Origin: Nitrospirota bacterium
GTDB lineage: Bacteria; Nitrospirota; Nitrospiria; Nitrospirales; Nitrospiraceae
Reading direction: 5' to 3'
Assembly: GCA_005877775.1 (NCBI GenBank)
Contig: VBOJ01000074.1
Location: 1-46,281, forward strand
DNA: 46,281 bases
Part shown: in pieces, positions 6,882 to 16,168 of the stretch
How positions within the stretch are numbered: the first letter of the stretch is position 1
How the letters are laid out: each line of letters opens with the position of its first letter
Translations under genes and position numbers: made by a program
Notes under the pieces: model-generated
Seen by the model: the letters and a program-made list of their open reading frames with translations, nothing else
The model's database searches: none
Told to the model about the DNA's origin: nothing

Positions 6882-8591
6882 ATGCTGCGCTCCTGGATTC
6901 GTGGTTATGATCCCGGCGTTCCCTCCACCTACGGCTACCCTGACTGGACTGTCCCGGACCTCCTGCGCCGTTCCGCCCTCAGATTCCCGAATTCACTCGC
7001 GCTTCTCTTCTACGGCAGAGGCATCCGCTTCAAAGAGCTTGATGATCTGACCACCCGGTTCGCCCTCTCGCTGCGCTCGCTCGGTGTAGGCCCAGGGGAT
7101 CGTCTCGCGCTGATGTTGCCGAACACCCCTCAGGCGGTCATTGGATATTACGGCGCCTTGAAGGCCGGAGCGATCGTCGTCCCCACGAACCCGCTCTACG
7201 TCTCCAGGGAACTCGAGACCCAGCTTGTCGATTCCGGAAGCGAGACGATCGTGGCACTCGATCTGTTTTATCCGCGGATCCAGGCTGTCCGTGAGCGGAC
7301 GCCGTTGAAGCGCGTCATCCTCACGAGTGTCGCAGATTTTCTCCCGCCCGTCCTCCGCCTGCTCTATCCCATCAAAGCCAGGCTCACCGGGCGGTGGGTA
7401 ACCGTCCAGAAGCGGCCGCCGCTGTATGACTTCCTGCGACTAATGGAATCGGTCCCCGCGGGATCGAAGGAATCTCCCTCTCTTCCCACGTCGAATCCCG
7501 AGGATGTCGCCATGCTCCAGTACACGGGAGGCACCACCGGGACTCCCAAGGGCGTGATGCTGAGCCACCGAAACATCGTGGCGAACACCTGGCAATGTCG
7601 TGTCTGGGTGCCTGATTTTGTCGACGGTCGAGAGGTGTTCCTCGGAGTGATTCCGTTTTTCCACGTCTACGGCCTCAGCACCTGTCAGAACCTCGCGATG
7701 ATGAGCGGCTCCACCGTAGTCCTGCTCCCCCGATTCCAGGTCACGGACGTCTTGAAGGCAATTCACCGGCACCGGGTCACGATTTTTTCCGGGATCCCGA
7801 TGATGTTCATGAAGATCAGCGAATTCCCAAAGGTAGGCCGCTACGATCTTCACTCCCTCCGCGTCTGTCTGAGCGGAGCGAGCCCCCTGCATGCGGAGAT
7901 CCAGGATCGCTTCGAGCGACTGACCGGCGTCAAGATTTCTGAAGGCTACGGGCTGACCGAAGCGGGCCCAGTGACTCACTGCAACCCGATCTATGGCGCG
8001 CGCCCGCGCGGGTCGATCGGCTTGCCGTTCCCGGACACCGACACGCAGATTGTGGACCCCGAAACAGGGAAGCCCATTGCGTCACCCGGCGAGGCCGGCG
8101 AACTGCTTGTCCGGGGACCGCAGGTGATGCAAGGGTACTGGAACAACGAGGCGGAAACAGAGGCGGTCCTGCGAAAAGGCTGGCTCTACACCGGCGACAT
8201 GGTACGTCAGGATGAGGCAGGATTCTCCTTTCTGGTGGACCGCAAGAAAGACATGATCAAGTCTCGCGGCGAGAGTGTCTACCCGCGTGAAGTCGAGGAG
8301 GTGCTGTTCCGGCATCCCGCCGTGAGGGATGCTGTGGTCATTGGCGTTCCGCACCGCCAGCACGGAGAAGCCGTGAAGGCGTTCGTGGTGCTCAAGGACG
8401 GGCAGGTCGCCACAGAGCTGGAGTTGATCGCGCATTGCCGCCAGTCGTTGGCAGCGTTCAAGGTTCCCACGACCGTCGCGTTCCGCCAGGAGCTGCCTCG
8501 AACGATGGTCGGCAAGGTCCTGCGACGGGCGCTGCGGGATGAAGAGGTAAGCCTCTCCGTCGCCGATGGCCTGGCGTGCAAGGTTGGGTAA
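6882..8591 (+). CDS. fadD: Long-chain fatty-acid--CoA ligase
   Basis: Activates fatty acids to acyl-CoA via acyl-adenylate, the entry step of beta-oxidation. The ANL-superfamily signatures are all present: the P-loop YTGGTTGTPKGVMLSH (about residue 214), EGYGLTEAGP, YTGDMVRQDEAGFSFLVDRK, and the C-terminal lysine motif PRTMVGKVLRR. The ORF track begins at a GTG (6798), but the ATG at 6882 has GAGGGA 7 bases upstream and gives 569 residues, close to the usual FadD length. No transmembrane segment is evident, so it is likely a peripheral inner-membrane protein. It is first gene of a plus-strand series; the thiolase follows after about 24 bases. Chain-length preference cannot be read from the sequence. 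Confidence 0.92.
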   Translation: MLRSWIRGYDPGVPSTYGYPDWTVPDLLRRSALRFPNSLALLFYGRGIRFKELDDLTTRFALSLRSLGVGPGDRLALMLPNTPQAVIGYYGALKAGAIVVPTNPLYVSRELETQLVDSGSETIVALDLFYPRIQAVRERTPLKRVILTSVADFLPPVLRLLYPIKARLTGRWVTVQKRPPLYDFLRLMESVPAGSKESPSLPTSNPEDVAMLQYTGGTTGTPKGVMLSHRNIVANTWQCRVWVPDFVDGREVFLGVIPFFHVYGLSTCQNLAMMSGSTVVLLPRFQVTDVLKAIHRHRVTIFSGIPMMFMKISEFPKVGRYDLHSLRVCLSGASPLHAEIQDRFERLTGVKISEGYGLTEAGPVTHCNPIYGARPRGSIGLPFPDTDTQIVDPETGKPIASPGEAGELLVRGPQVMQGYWNNEAETEAVLRKGWLYTGDMVRQDEAGFSFLVDRKKDMIKSRGESVYPREVEEVLFRHPAVRDAVVIGVPHRQHGEAVKAFVVLKDGQVATELELIAHCRQSLAAFKVPTTVAFRQELPRTMVGKVLRRALRDEEVSLSVADGLACKVG

Positions 8592-8615
8592 GCCCCGGAG
8601 CAAGGGAGGACAGAC

Positions 8616-9806
8616 ATGAAAGAGGTCGTCATCGTCGCGGGAGTGCGGACGCCGATCGGAAACTTCGGGGGGGCCCTCAAGGACATCACGGCCCAGAAGC
8701 TGGGGGAATTCGTCGTGCGCGAGCTGCTTGCCCGCACCACGCTTGACCCGGCTCTGATTGATGAAGTGATCATCGGCTGCGTCGGGCAGTCCACGGACGC
8801 CGCCAATATCGCCCGGGTGATCGGGCTCATGGCGGGCCTGCCGATTCGGACGCCCGCCTACTCCGTGCAACGGAACTGCTCCTCAGGGCTTCAGCCGTTT
8901 GTCAATGCGTTTCAAAACATCCAGAGCCAGGACGCGGACATCCAGATTGTCGGCGGGGTGGAGAGCATGAGTCGGGCTCCCTTTGTCTCACGAGACATGC
9001 GCTGGGGCAAGCGGCTCCGCCATGCCGAGTTCTTCGACAGCATCTGGGAAGGGTTGACCGACCCGTTCTGCGGCCAGCTCATGGGCAGAACGGCCGAGAA
9101 CCTGGCCGAGGAGTTCGGGATCGGGCGAGAGGAGCAGGACCGTTTCGCGGTTGAGAGCCATCGCCGGGCGTTCCGGGCGCTCCGGGAAGGGCGGTTCAAG
9201 GATGAGACGATGCCGCTCACCATTCCCAAATCGGTTGCCGGGCGGGAGGTCGCACCGGCGGTCTTGACGCAAGATGAAGGGCCGAACGTCGGATTGACCG
9301 AGCAGCAGCTCGTGCTCTATCCGCCCCTGTTCAAAGAGGGCGGGACAGTAACGGCCGGAAACAGTTGCCCGCTCAATGACGGCGCTGCTGCCGCGCTGGT
9401 GATGTCGGCAGAGAAGGCAGAGAACCTGCGCCTGCGTCCCATGGGACGCATCCGGGGATACGCCTTTGTCGGTGTGGACCCGACCCGCATGGGAATCGGG
9501 CCGGCAGAAGCCCTGCCGCTTGCACTCAAACGAGCTGGAGTCGCCCTGCCTGATCTGGATCTGATCGAGCTGAACGAGGCCTTCGCGGCGCAGTACTTGG
9601 CCGTGGAACGGGCGCTGGGACTGGATCGCGATCGGACGAACGTGAATGGCGGGGCTATCGCCCTGGGGCACCCCGTCGGCATGACCGGCACGCGTCTGGT
9701 TCTGACGCTGCTCCACGAGATGCGGCGGAGGGACGCAACGCTCGGAGCCGTGACCATGTGTGTGGGAGGCGGTCAGGGTGCTGCGATGGTGCTGGAACGC
9801 ATGTGA
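8616..9806 (+). CDS. fadA: Acetyl-CoA C-acyltransferase (thiolase)
   Basis: Catalyses thiolytic cleavage of 3-ketoacyl-CoA, the last step of each beta-oxidation cycle (or the reverse condensation if biosynthetic). The 396-residue length is normal. The catalytic residues are present: nucleophile Cys88 (QRNCSSG), His352 (GHPVGMTG) and Cys382 (CVGGGQG). The start is supported by GGGAGG about 7 bases upstream. It is followed after 17 bases by 3-hydroxyacyl-CoA dehydrogenase, so the two are surely co-transcribed. The neighbours favour a degradative thiolase over an acetoacetyl-CoA-forming one, but sequence alone does not settle substrate length. Confidence 0.93.
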   Translation: MKEVVIVAGVRTPIGNFGGALKDITAQKLGEFVVRELLARTTLDPALIDEVIIGCVGQSTDAANIARVIGLMAGLPIRTPAYSVQRNCSSGLQPFVNAFQNIQSQDADIQIVGGVESMSRAPFVSRDMRWGKRLRHAEFFDSIWEGLTDPFCGQLMGRTAENLAEEFGIGREEQDRFAVESHRRAFRALREGRFKDETMPLTIPKSVAGREVAPAVLTQDEGPNVGLTEQQLVLYPPLFKEGGTVTAGNSCPLNDGAAAALVMSAEKAENLRLRPMGRIRGYAFVGVDPTRMGIGPAEALPLALKRAGVALPDLDLIELNEAFAAQYLAVERALGLDRDRTNVNGGAIALGHPVGMTGTRLVLTLLHEMRRRDATLGAVTMCVGGGQGAAMVLERM

Positions 9807-9823
9807 GGGTGTGAGGGACGGCC

Positions 9824-11047
9824 ATGTACATCTATCGAGTCGGGGTTGTCGGAGCTGGCACCATGGGGTCGCAGATAGCGCAGGTGATCAGTGTCGCCGG
9901 CATACCGGTCGTGATCACCGATGTGAGCAGGGCCACCGCCGAGCGGGGCCTGGAGCGTGTGCGGAGGATCTATCAGGCCCGTGTGGATAAGGGCAAGATG
10001 ACCAGCGAGCAACTCGAGGAAAAGATGTTGCTCGTGAGCGCGGCGGATGGTTTCGCGGCGCTCAAGGACGTGGATCTGGTGATCGAGGCCGTGTCCGAGG
10101 ACTTGCGACTGAAGCAGCATCTGTTTCGCGAACTGGATGCGGCCTGCTCACCTGGAGCGATCCTGGCCAGCAACACCTCAGCACTCTCGATTTCGGCGCT
10201 TGGGTCGGTCACCAAGCGTCCCACCAAGGTGCTGGGGCTGCATTTTTTCAACCCCGCCTATGCGATGCCATTGGTGGAAGTTATTCCAGGACTCGGGACT
10301 GATCCACAGACAATCGATACCGTCGTCGGGTTTGCCGAAAGCATCCGGAAAGCGCCGATCGTGGTCAAGGAGTGCGCCGGCTTCTTGGTGAATCGGCTTC
10401 TGATGCCCTATCTGAATGAAGCGATCGTCTCTCTCCAGGAGGGCGCCGCATCTCTGAAGCAAATTGACCAGGATCTGACTGCATTCGGGATGCCGGTCGG
10501 GCCCTTCACCCTCCTTGATACCCTTGGCCTGGACATCTGCGGCGAGGTCGCCAGGATTCTCCACAAGAGTTATGGCCCGCGCATGGCCCCTGCTCCCTTG
10601 CTAGAGGCGATGGTCAAGGCCGGGCGCCTGGGCGTCAAGACCTCCCGGGGATTCTACGAGTACAACCTGAGCCAGCCACGCGAGCCAGAGCAGACGGTGG
10701 AGCAACTGATTCAGGCTATCTGGCAGGAGACCGGCCCGCAGCGGACGCGATGGACGCAGGCACGCCCCCTGCTGGCCATGGTCAATGAGGCTGTGCTGAC
10801 GCTCCAGGAGGGGATCGCCTCTGCCCGGGACATTGACCTCGCGATGGTGGCCGGGACGGGGTTCCCACAGGACAAGGAAGGACCGTTGCACTACGCAGAC
10901 CGGATCGGGATTGAGCAGGTGCTTCATGAGTTAGAGGAGTTCTCGCAGACGTTGGGGACCCGTTTCTGGCCCGCGCCGCTGCTTCGACGCATGGTGGACG
11001 CCGGATTCACGGGGCGCGACGCCGGCCGAGGCTTTTTCATGTACTGA
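9824..11047 (+). CDS. 3-hydroxyacyl-CoA dehydrogenase
   Basis: Oxidises L-3-hydroxyacyl-CoA to 3-ketoacyl-CoA with NAD+. The Rossmann motif VGVVGAGTMGSQIA starts at about residue 5. The HFFNPAYAMPLVE motif and the catalytic-domain signature GFLVNRLLMPYLNE follow. A second C-terminal domain (about residues 300-407) repeats the fold, giving 407 residues against about 280 for single-domain enzymes. It lacks the hydratase half of FadB; a separate enoyl-CoA hydratase lies next. GAGGG precedes the ATG by about 7 bases. Confidence 0.92.
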   Translation: MYIYRVGVVGAGTMGSQIAQVISVAGIPVVITDVSRATAERGLERVRRIYQARVDKGKMTSEQLEEKMLLVSAADGFAALKDVDLVIEAVSEDLRLKQHLFRELDAACSPGAILASNTSALSISALGSVTKRPTKVLGLHFFNPAYAMPLVEVIPGLGTDPQTIDTVVGFAESIRKAPIVVKECAGFLVNRLLMPYLNEAIVSLQEGAASLKQIDQDLTAFGMPVGPFTLLDTLGLDICGEVARILHKSYGPRMAPAPLLEAMVKAGRLGVKTSRGFYEYNLSQPREPEQTVEQLIQAIWQETGPQRTRWTQARPLLAMVNEAVLTLQEGIASARDIDLAMVAGTGFPQDKEGPLHYADRIGIEQVLHELEEFSQTLGTRFWPAPLLRRMVDAGFTGRDAGRGFFMY

Positions 11048-11069
11048 ACGGCTTATGAGGCAAATCGGG

Positions 11070-11110
11070 CAAGGTGTCAGGCGAGACGGCCCTTACGCTT
11101 CACGTCTAAT
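11070..11110. repeat. Short heptamer-word hairpin in the beta-oxidation operon
   Basis: AAGGTGTCAGGCGAGAC is followed by CTTACGCTTCACG, an imperfect inverted repeat. Both arms align with those of the locus at 22966 (AAGGTGTTAGGCGAAC and CTTACGCCTCACG), so the two share a sequence family. It occupies the only large gap inside this operon and could modulate downstream expression. Confidence 0.5.
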
Positions 11111-11123
11111 GAGGTGACTGCTC

Positions 11124-11912
11124 ATGACTATAACAGCCAAAGCCATGCTCACGCGGGCGGTTGAAAATGGCGTGGCCACACTGGCGCTGAATCATCCTCC
11201 AGCCAACACGCTGACCCTGGACCTGCTCCTTGAACTGGAGGCTGCCTTTGATGCGCTCGCTGCCGACCGTGCCGTCAAAGCCATCATTGTGACCGGAAGC
11301 GGGCGGTTCTTCATTGCCGGCGCGGACATCCGGGTGCTTGCCGGGATCCCTTCCTCCCGTGAAGGGACGGAGATGGCGTTGCGGGGACAGGCGATCTTCA
11401 ACAAGATCGAGGCCTGTCCCAGACCCGTCATCGCGGCGATTAACGGGGTCTGCTTGGGTGGTGGCTTGGAGTTGGCCATCTGTTGCCACATCCGCCTTGC
11501 TGCGGAAGGAGCACGATTCGGCCAACCTGAGATCAACCTCGGGATTATCCCGGGATTCGGTGCCACGCAGCGCCTCAGTCGGTTGATTGGACGCTCGAAG
11601 GCGACCGAGCTGATCCTGACCGGGGATCTTATCTCGGCCCAGGAGGCCAAAGCCTTGGGCCTCCTCTCGCAAGTCGTCCCGCCGGAGGATCTGCTGCGCC
11701 AAGCTCAGGGATTGGCGGGAAAGATCGCATCGAAAGGCCAACTGGCGGTCCGGTCCGCGCTTCGGGCGATCCATGAGGGTACGGAACTGGGGTTACGCGA
11801 GGGATTGGACCTGGAGGCGCGCCTCTTCGGTGAACTGTGCGATTCAGAAGATAAGAAGGAAGGCACCTCGGCATTTTTGGAAAAGCGGCAGCCACGCTTT
11901 CAGGATCGCTAA
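11124..11912 (+). CDS. Enoyl-CoA hydratase/isomerase family protein
   Basis: Hydrates trans-2-enoyl-CoA to L-3-hydroxyacyl-CoA. Crotonase-fold features are visible: the oxyanion-hole segment FIAGADIRVLAG, then GGGLELAICCHIRLA carrying the first catalytic Glu, and FGQPEINLGIIPGFG carrying the second. Both glutamates present fits a true hydratase rather than an isomerase. The 262-residue length is typical. GAGG lies about 10 bases before the ATG. Together with the preceding dehydrogenase it replaces the bifunctional FadB. Confidence 0.9.
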   Translation: MTITAKAMLTRAVENGVATLALNHPPANTLTLDLLLELEAAFDALAADRAVKAIIVTGSGRFFIAGADIRVLAGIPSSREGTEMALRGQAIFNKIEACPRPVIAAINGVCLGGGLELAICCHIRLAAEGARFGQPEINLGIIPGFGATQRLSRLIGRSKATELILTGDLISAQEAKALGLLSQVVPPEDLLRQAQGLAGKIASKGQLAVRSALRAIHEGTELGLREGLDLEARLFGELCDSEDKKEGTSAFLEKRQPRFQDR

Positions 11913-11960
11913 CGTGCGAGCAAGATGGGAGACGGGCGGGAATCTCGGGTGAGGCATCGT

Positions 11961-13145
11961 ATGGGGCAGCCGTGTAGATTGGCGCTGGCACTCTCGGGTG
12001 GAGGCGTTACCGGCTATCTGTTCGAGATCGGGGCGCTGACGGCGCTGGATGATCTGTTCGACGACGGGTTCACCATCAATGATTTTGATCTGTTCTTGGG
12101 GGTGAGCGCCGGGGCGGCCGGTGCCGCGCTTATGGCTAATGGTGTCAAACCAGAAGAGATTCTCCAAGCTAATCTGTCCAGCAAACGCCCATACTATTTC
12201 GAGCGCCGGGATATCTTTGCCCCGGCGATGGGAGAAGGGCTCAAGACCTTCCTGCGTGCGATCCAGCAGCTCATCCCGCTGTTCAAGCTTTACGTCCGGA
12301 ACAGGCGCGAGATGAGCTTTATTGACCTGCTGGATAAGGCGCAGGAGGCGCTTCCCAGCGGCGTCTATAAGCTGGAGCCATTCGCCCGGTACTTGGAGAT
12401 GACGTTTAAGACAAAGGGGCTGAGTAACGATTTTGAAAAGCTGCACAAGGAGCTCTACATTCCGGCGATTGATCTGGAAACAGGACGAAACGTCATCTTC
12501 GGCGACGATGGATGGCGCCAGACTCCGATCTCCCGGGCCATCACCGCATCCTCGGCAGCTCCCATCTATTTCTGCCCGGTCCGGATTGACGGGCGAGACT
12601 ATATCGACGCGGGCATCGGCCGGATCGCCTTTTTTGAGCTAGCGCTCCAAAAAAAGGCCGACTTTATGCTGATTATTCATCCTCACCTTTTCGCCGGGAC
12701 GGGAGCCGCGTGGGACCAGCCTCCCAGCGGTGTTTGCTCGCGCGTCGGAGAGAAAGGCTTTCTCTCCATCGGGGATCAGGCCTCGCGCATCAATCTGGAG
12801 GCGCGGTTCTCTCTTGCGGCCGAGCTGTACCAGCGGGACCATCCGGATAAATTTCTCGTCATCTCCCCGAACCCCAGCGAATGCCTGCTGCTTCAACGCA
12901 GCTTTCTCAGCTTCCGGGATCGGGTCCATCTGCTTCGCTGCGGCTATCTCTCAGTGGCCGAGGCGATCATAGATCAGTTCGTGCGGGTTCAGGGGCAGTT
13001 TGCCGCTCACGGCATTTCCATCTCACTCAGCCGCATCCAGGAGCGAGTAAGGGCACGAATGGCACAGTTTGCTGGCGCATCCGAGACTCCATTCCCCGCG
13101 TTGGCGACAGCTCACCGCCGTACAGGCTGGTCCTCGGCGCTATGA
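11961..13145 (+). CDS. Patatin-like phospholipase
   Basis: Predicted cytosolic serine lipase acting on phospholipid or other acyl esters through a Ser-Asp dyad. The glycine-rich oxyanion motif is LSGGGVTGYLFEIG, the nucleophile elbow is GVSAG (Ser about residue 49 from this start), and the Asp is in YIDAGIG (about residue 216). GTG/ATG starts at 11925 and 11961 are both open; GAGG 6 bases before 11961 favours that one (394 residues). No signal peptide is evident. It sits between enoyl-CoA hydratase and acyl-CoA dehydrogenase genes, so it plausibly frees fatty acids from internal lipid for the pathway. Substrate and activation mechanism are unknown. Confidence 0.85.
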   Translation: MGQPCRLALALSGGGVTGYLFEIGALTALDDLFDDGFTINDFDLFLGVSAGAAGAALMANGVKPEEILQANLSSKRPYYFERRDIFAPAMGEGLKTFLRAIQQLIPLFKLYVRNRREMSFIDLLDKAQEALPSGVYKLEPFARYLEMTFKTKGLSNDFEKLHKELYIPAIDLETGRNVIFGDDGWRQTPISRAITASSAAPIYFCPVRIDGRDYIDAGIGRIAFFELALQKKADFMLIIHPHLFAGTGAAWDQPPSGVCSRVGEKGFLSIGDQASRINLEARFSLAAELYQRDHPDKFLVISPNPSECLLLQRSFLSFRDRVHLLRCGYLSVAEAIIDQFVRVQGQFAAHGISISLSRIQERVRARMAQFAGASETPFPALATAHRRTGWSSAL

Positions 13146-13238
13146 CGAGTCAGCCCTGATCCTGCCTGTTCGTGTCCCGCATCCGTGGCTGGGAGGGTGG
13201 CTCGCGCGTCCCTGTTGGTAGCAGTGGGAGAACACCGG

Positions 13239-15104
13239 ATGGCCACAAGGGAAAAGCTTTTTAAGGGATCTCTTGCGGTAGCTGAAGCCTCGCGGGATAC
13301 GAACGCCTACTCGGGTTTTATCTCAGGCCTGTTCGAGGGAATCGTTCGGAGGAATCTCTTTAGGTCCTATTCGATTGCGCCCATCAGCGAGGCGGCAAGC
13401 GACTTTTTAGAAAGGCTCGGCCTGTTGCTCACGAAGGTGGATCCGGAACAAATCGATCAAGAAGGAGAGATTTGCGAAGAGATCATGACGGCATGTACGG
13501 AGATTGGTGCGTTCGGCGTCAAAATCCCGAAACTATACGGCGGTCTCGGCTTCTCCCAGTCTGAGTACCATACGGTGGCCACGTTGCTCGGGGGCCATGA
13601 TGCCTCGCTCACGGTCCTTATCTCGGCGCATAATTCGATCGGCGTTGCGGAACCGGTCAAGCTTGTCGGGAATGACGAGCAAAAGCAACGATTCCTGCCC
13701 CGTCTGGCCAAAGGAGAGATTTCAGGATTTGCGCTGACCGAGAAGGATGCCGGCTGCGATATCTGGAATCTGAAGGCCTATGCGATCCCCGTCAAGAAAG
13801 ATGGCCGGATCGTCGGCTATCGGCTCACCGGCGACAAATTGTTCACGACGAATGCTCCTCGCCGGGACAATCAATTTCTGGCTTCACTGCTCGTCGTGAT
13901 CACACAGATCGTGAATGAGCCACATGAGGTGAATCGTCCCAAGGAGGAACGGCAGTTTGGCGCATTTGTGGTCGAAACACGTTCCCAGGGGTGCACCTGC
14001 AGGCGTTTGCGATTTATGGGCGTACGCGGCATCTACAACGGCGAGGTGCATTTGCGCGATGTCTTCGTACCGGTAGAAGACCGGCTGGGAGAAGAGGGGA
14101 AGGGGTTGCGGCGTGCGTTAGAAACCCTGACCGTCGGCCGGCTCACTCTTCCTGCCGCATGCCTGGGGAATCTGAAAAAGTGCCTGTGGTTTGCCCGGAT
14201 GCGCGCACAGCAACGAATCCAGTATGATCGTCCGATAGGGGAGCATACGGACATCGGATCGAAGATCGTGCTAATGGCTTCGCGCGTGCTCGCGCTCGAG
14301 GCGCTGGTGAAGATCACGGGACTCTGGGCAGATGCCAAGGAGGACGTTCGCCTCGAATCAGCCGCCGCAAAGATTTTAGCCACTGAATGGCTGCTGGAAT
14401 CATTGCTTGATCTGTTCCGCATCTACGGCGGGCGCGCGTTTGAGACCCCGGAGTCGCTTCGTCTCCGCGGTGAAATTCCGGTGCCGATCGAACGGATGAT
14501 CCGGGACGCCCTGATCAACCTCATTTGGGAAGGGACGAACGGCATTTTGGCACTCTGGATCGGGAGGGAAGGACTGGAGGAGTATTTTAAGCAGGGGACC
14601 GCATTCCTCGAGTGGCAGATCCAGGACATGCTGCACGCCACGCCTTTTTTTGTAAAGGTCGTGTCCCGGTCCTTGAACCCCCTATCCTCCCACGAGACAA
14701 ATGGCTCTGTGAACGAACTCTATGCAGAATGGACACGTTTTGTGGAAGAGAAGAGTCGAAAACTGGCCCAAAAGACGTTGGTGGCCGCTGCGCGTCATCG
14801 GCGAAAGCTCGTGCCCAAGCAACTGCTCATGAAACGTCTGGTCAAAGCAAGTATGCACCTCTTGTCCATTGAAGCGATGGTCTGGTACGGCTCCCAGAAG
14901 GAGATAAGAGAGAAGGAGCTTGTGCAGTCCCTGATCACGTATTTCTGTTCACGAATCAAAGAGGACTTCGATCCCACACCGTTGCTCTCGACCCGGACGT
15001 CATTCTGGGATGATGACACCACGGTCTACCGCATTGCAAAAGATATTCTTTCAGGAAAAGCTGAGTGGCTCGAAGACGGCATCCTCAAAACGTCGCTCAC
15101 CTGA
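13239..15104 (+). CDS. Acyl-CoA dehydrogenase, long (VLCAD/ACAD9-like) architecture
   Basis: FAD enzyme introducing the trans-2 double bond into acyl-CoA, the first oxidation of beta-oxidation. The FAD/substrate motif is GFALTEKDAGCD and the catalytic-base motif is IWEGTNGIL. The chosen ATG at 13239 has GGGAG about 9 bases upstream; the ORF-track start at 13185 does not. At about 621 residues it is longer than short/medium-chain dehydrogenases (about 380) and carries a C-terminal helical extension like that of VLCAD-type enzymes. Those are membrane-associated homodimers with a preference for long chains, which fits the acyl-CoA ligase and patatin neighbours. No ETF or ETF-quinone oxidoreductase is in the window. 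Confidence 0.9.
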   Translation: MATREKLFKGSLAVAEASRDTNAYSGFISGLFEGIVRRNLFRSYSIAPISEAASDFLERLGLLLTKVDPEQIDQEGEICEEIMTACTEIGAFGVKIPKLYGGLGFSQSEYHTVATLLGGHDASLTVLISAHNSIGVAEPVKLVGNDEQKQRFLPRLAKGEISGFALTEKDAGCDIWNLKAYAIPVKKDGRIVGYRLTGDKLFTTNAPRRDNQFLASLLVVITQIVNEPHEVNRPKEERQFGAFVVETRSQGCTCRRLRFMGVRGIYNGEVHLRDVFVPVEDRLGEEGKGLRRALETLTVGRLTLPAACLGNLKKCLWFARMRAQQRIQYDRPIGEHTDIGSKIVLMASRVLALEALVKITGLWADAKEDVRLESAAAKILATEWLLESLLDLFRIYGGRAFETPESLRLRGEIPVPIERMIRDALINLIWEGTNGILALWIGREGLEEYFKQGTAFLEWQIQDMLHATPFFVKVVSRSLNPLSSHETNGSVNELYAEWTRFVEEKSRKLAQKTLVAAARHRRKLVPKQLLMKRLVKASMHLLSIEAMVWYGSQKEIREKELVQSLITYFCSRIKEDFDPTPLLSTRTSFWDDDTTVYRIAKDILSGKAEWLEDGILKTSLT

Positions 15105-15512
15105 TTGGCCTTCGCCTGTACCAAGGAGACCATCGCAGTTTCGAAACTTCCGTACGCGTTCGCCGTTCAATTGTACTCTCCCCCCGCCGAGCTTTCGCAC
15201 ACCGCGAGCGCAGAACGTTCGCTCCTTGTCATCCGAATCGGCCAGGGAGTTGCTGAAGGTCATGACGCCACCGCGATAGATATCTCCTGCCGTACCTCCT
15301 GCCTGGCATTGGTGCAAGCGATCTTGCGTGTCTCTTAGTTACCGCTCTCTCCACCACTCTATAAGGTCCGGCTTTCTGGGGAATCTGGCTGTTTCATGAG
15401 GACCACCTGTTGGAATTCCCATAAATCCTCGCTTTTCTCCCTGTCCTTGTTAGACTGAGTCTGATGTCCCCTTCACGGGGAGCGAACCGGCTCACCCAGG
15501 GGAGCAGATTGC
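15105..15512. other. 408-base gap after the beta-oxidation operon
   Basis: No gene is supported; ORFs at 15010-15338 are shadows without ribosome-binding sites or domains. A small AGACT-G-AGTCT palindrome lies about 60 bases before the next gene and may be an operator. No clear terminator or promoter was found. Confidence 0.4.
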
Positions 15513-16058
15513 ATGGCCACTCCATCCTACATCGCCTACATCTTCGTTGACGGCATGCTGCTTCTCTTCCTCACTGCGATCGCCTTCTTGACCCACGCGA
15601 CGACGAGGCACGTTGTGGGGGCGCTTGCCGTCGGGACCGTTGGCGTCTTGTTGCACGCAGGCCACGTTGTGCTCGGTCAGACCCTGGGATGGTGGTCCGC
15701 TTCGTCGTTGACGCTGCCTCATGGTCATTGGTTGATGTCTGTCGGACTTGCCTTCTGGCTGGGCACGGGGGTTGGCTTAATTTGCTGGCAAATCGTCACC
15801 ACTCTCGGCGCAGGTGGCCTCGTCGGTATGCTCACGTTCATGGCAGGATTCGGACTGCTTCTCGATTCGGTGGGCAGCCTAGTTTCCCAGGCTCTGGTCT
15901 TTACGCCGGGCCTCATTCCGAGAATCAGCGACGGGGTGTTCTGGGCCACGCTGACCGTCCTCAGCCAAGGGATCATGCGGATGATCGCCGGGACTGTCCC
16001 ACGCGATTCGTCCGAGGCACCTTCCCGCATTGAGGCCCGGAAGCAGAACGCCGCGTAA
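15513..16058 (+). CDS. Unknown integral membrane protein
   Basis: 181-residue protein with about five hydrophobic helices (IFVDGMLLLFLTAIAFL, then segments near residues 32, 73, 97 and 145) and a polar C-terminal tail. Two His residues lie near helix ends (LLHAGHVVLG, LPHGHWLM), and could be metal or haem ligands, but no cytochrome signature is recognised. The start is supported by GGGGAG 8 bases upstream. It is monocistronic between two unrelated blocks. Confidence 0.7.
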   Translation: MATPSYIAYIFVDGMLLLFLTAIAFLTHATTRHVVGALAVGTVGVLLHAGHVVLGQTLGWWSASSLTLPHGHWLMSVGLAFWLGTGVGLICWQIVTTLGAGGLVGMLTFMAGFGLLLDSVGSLVSQALVFTPGLIPRISDGVFWATLTVLSQGIMRMIAGTVPRDSSEAPSRIEARKQNAA

Positions 16059-16168
16059 GCCATTCCTCCGAGACCATTCCTCACGACCCCTTTATTCCGT
16101 GAACGAGAAGAGGCAGGTGATGTTCGTCTCGAACGGACAACGAGCGGAGCCAGTGCTGCGCGCTGGCA

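Noticed and set aside
13185-13238. Longer start of the acyl-CoA dehydrogenase
   Set aside because: No ribosome-binding site there; ATG at 13239 has GGGAG at suitable spacing.
15300-15325. Sigma-54 (-24/-12) promoter TGGCATTGGTGCAAGC
   Set aside because: The GG and GC elements are about three bases too close for a sigma-54 site.
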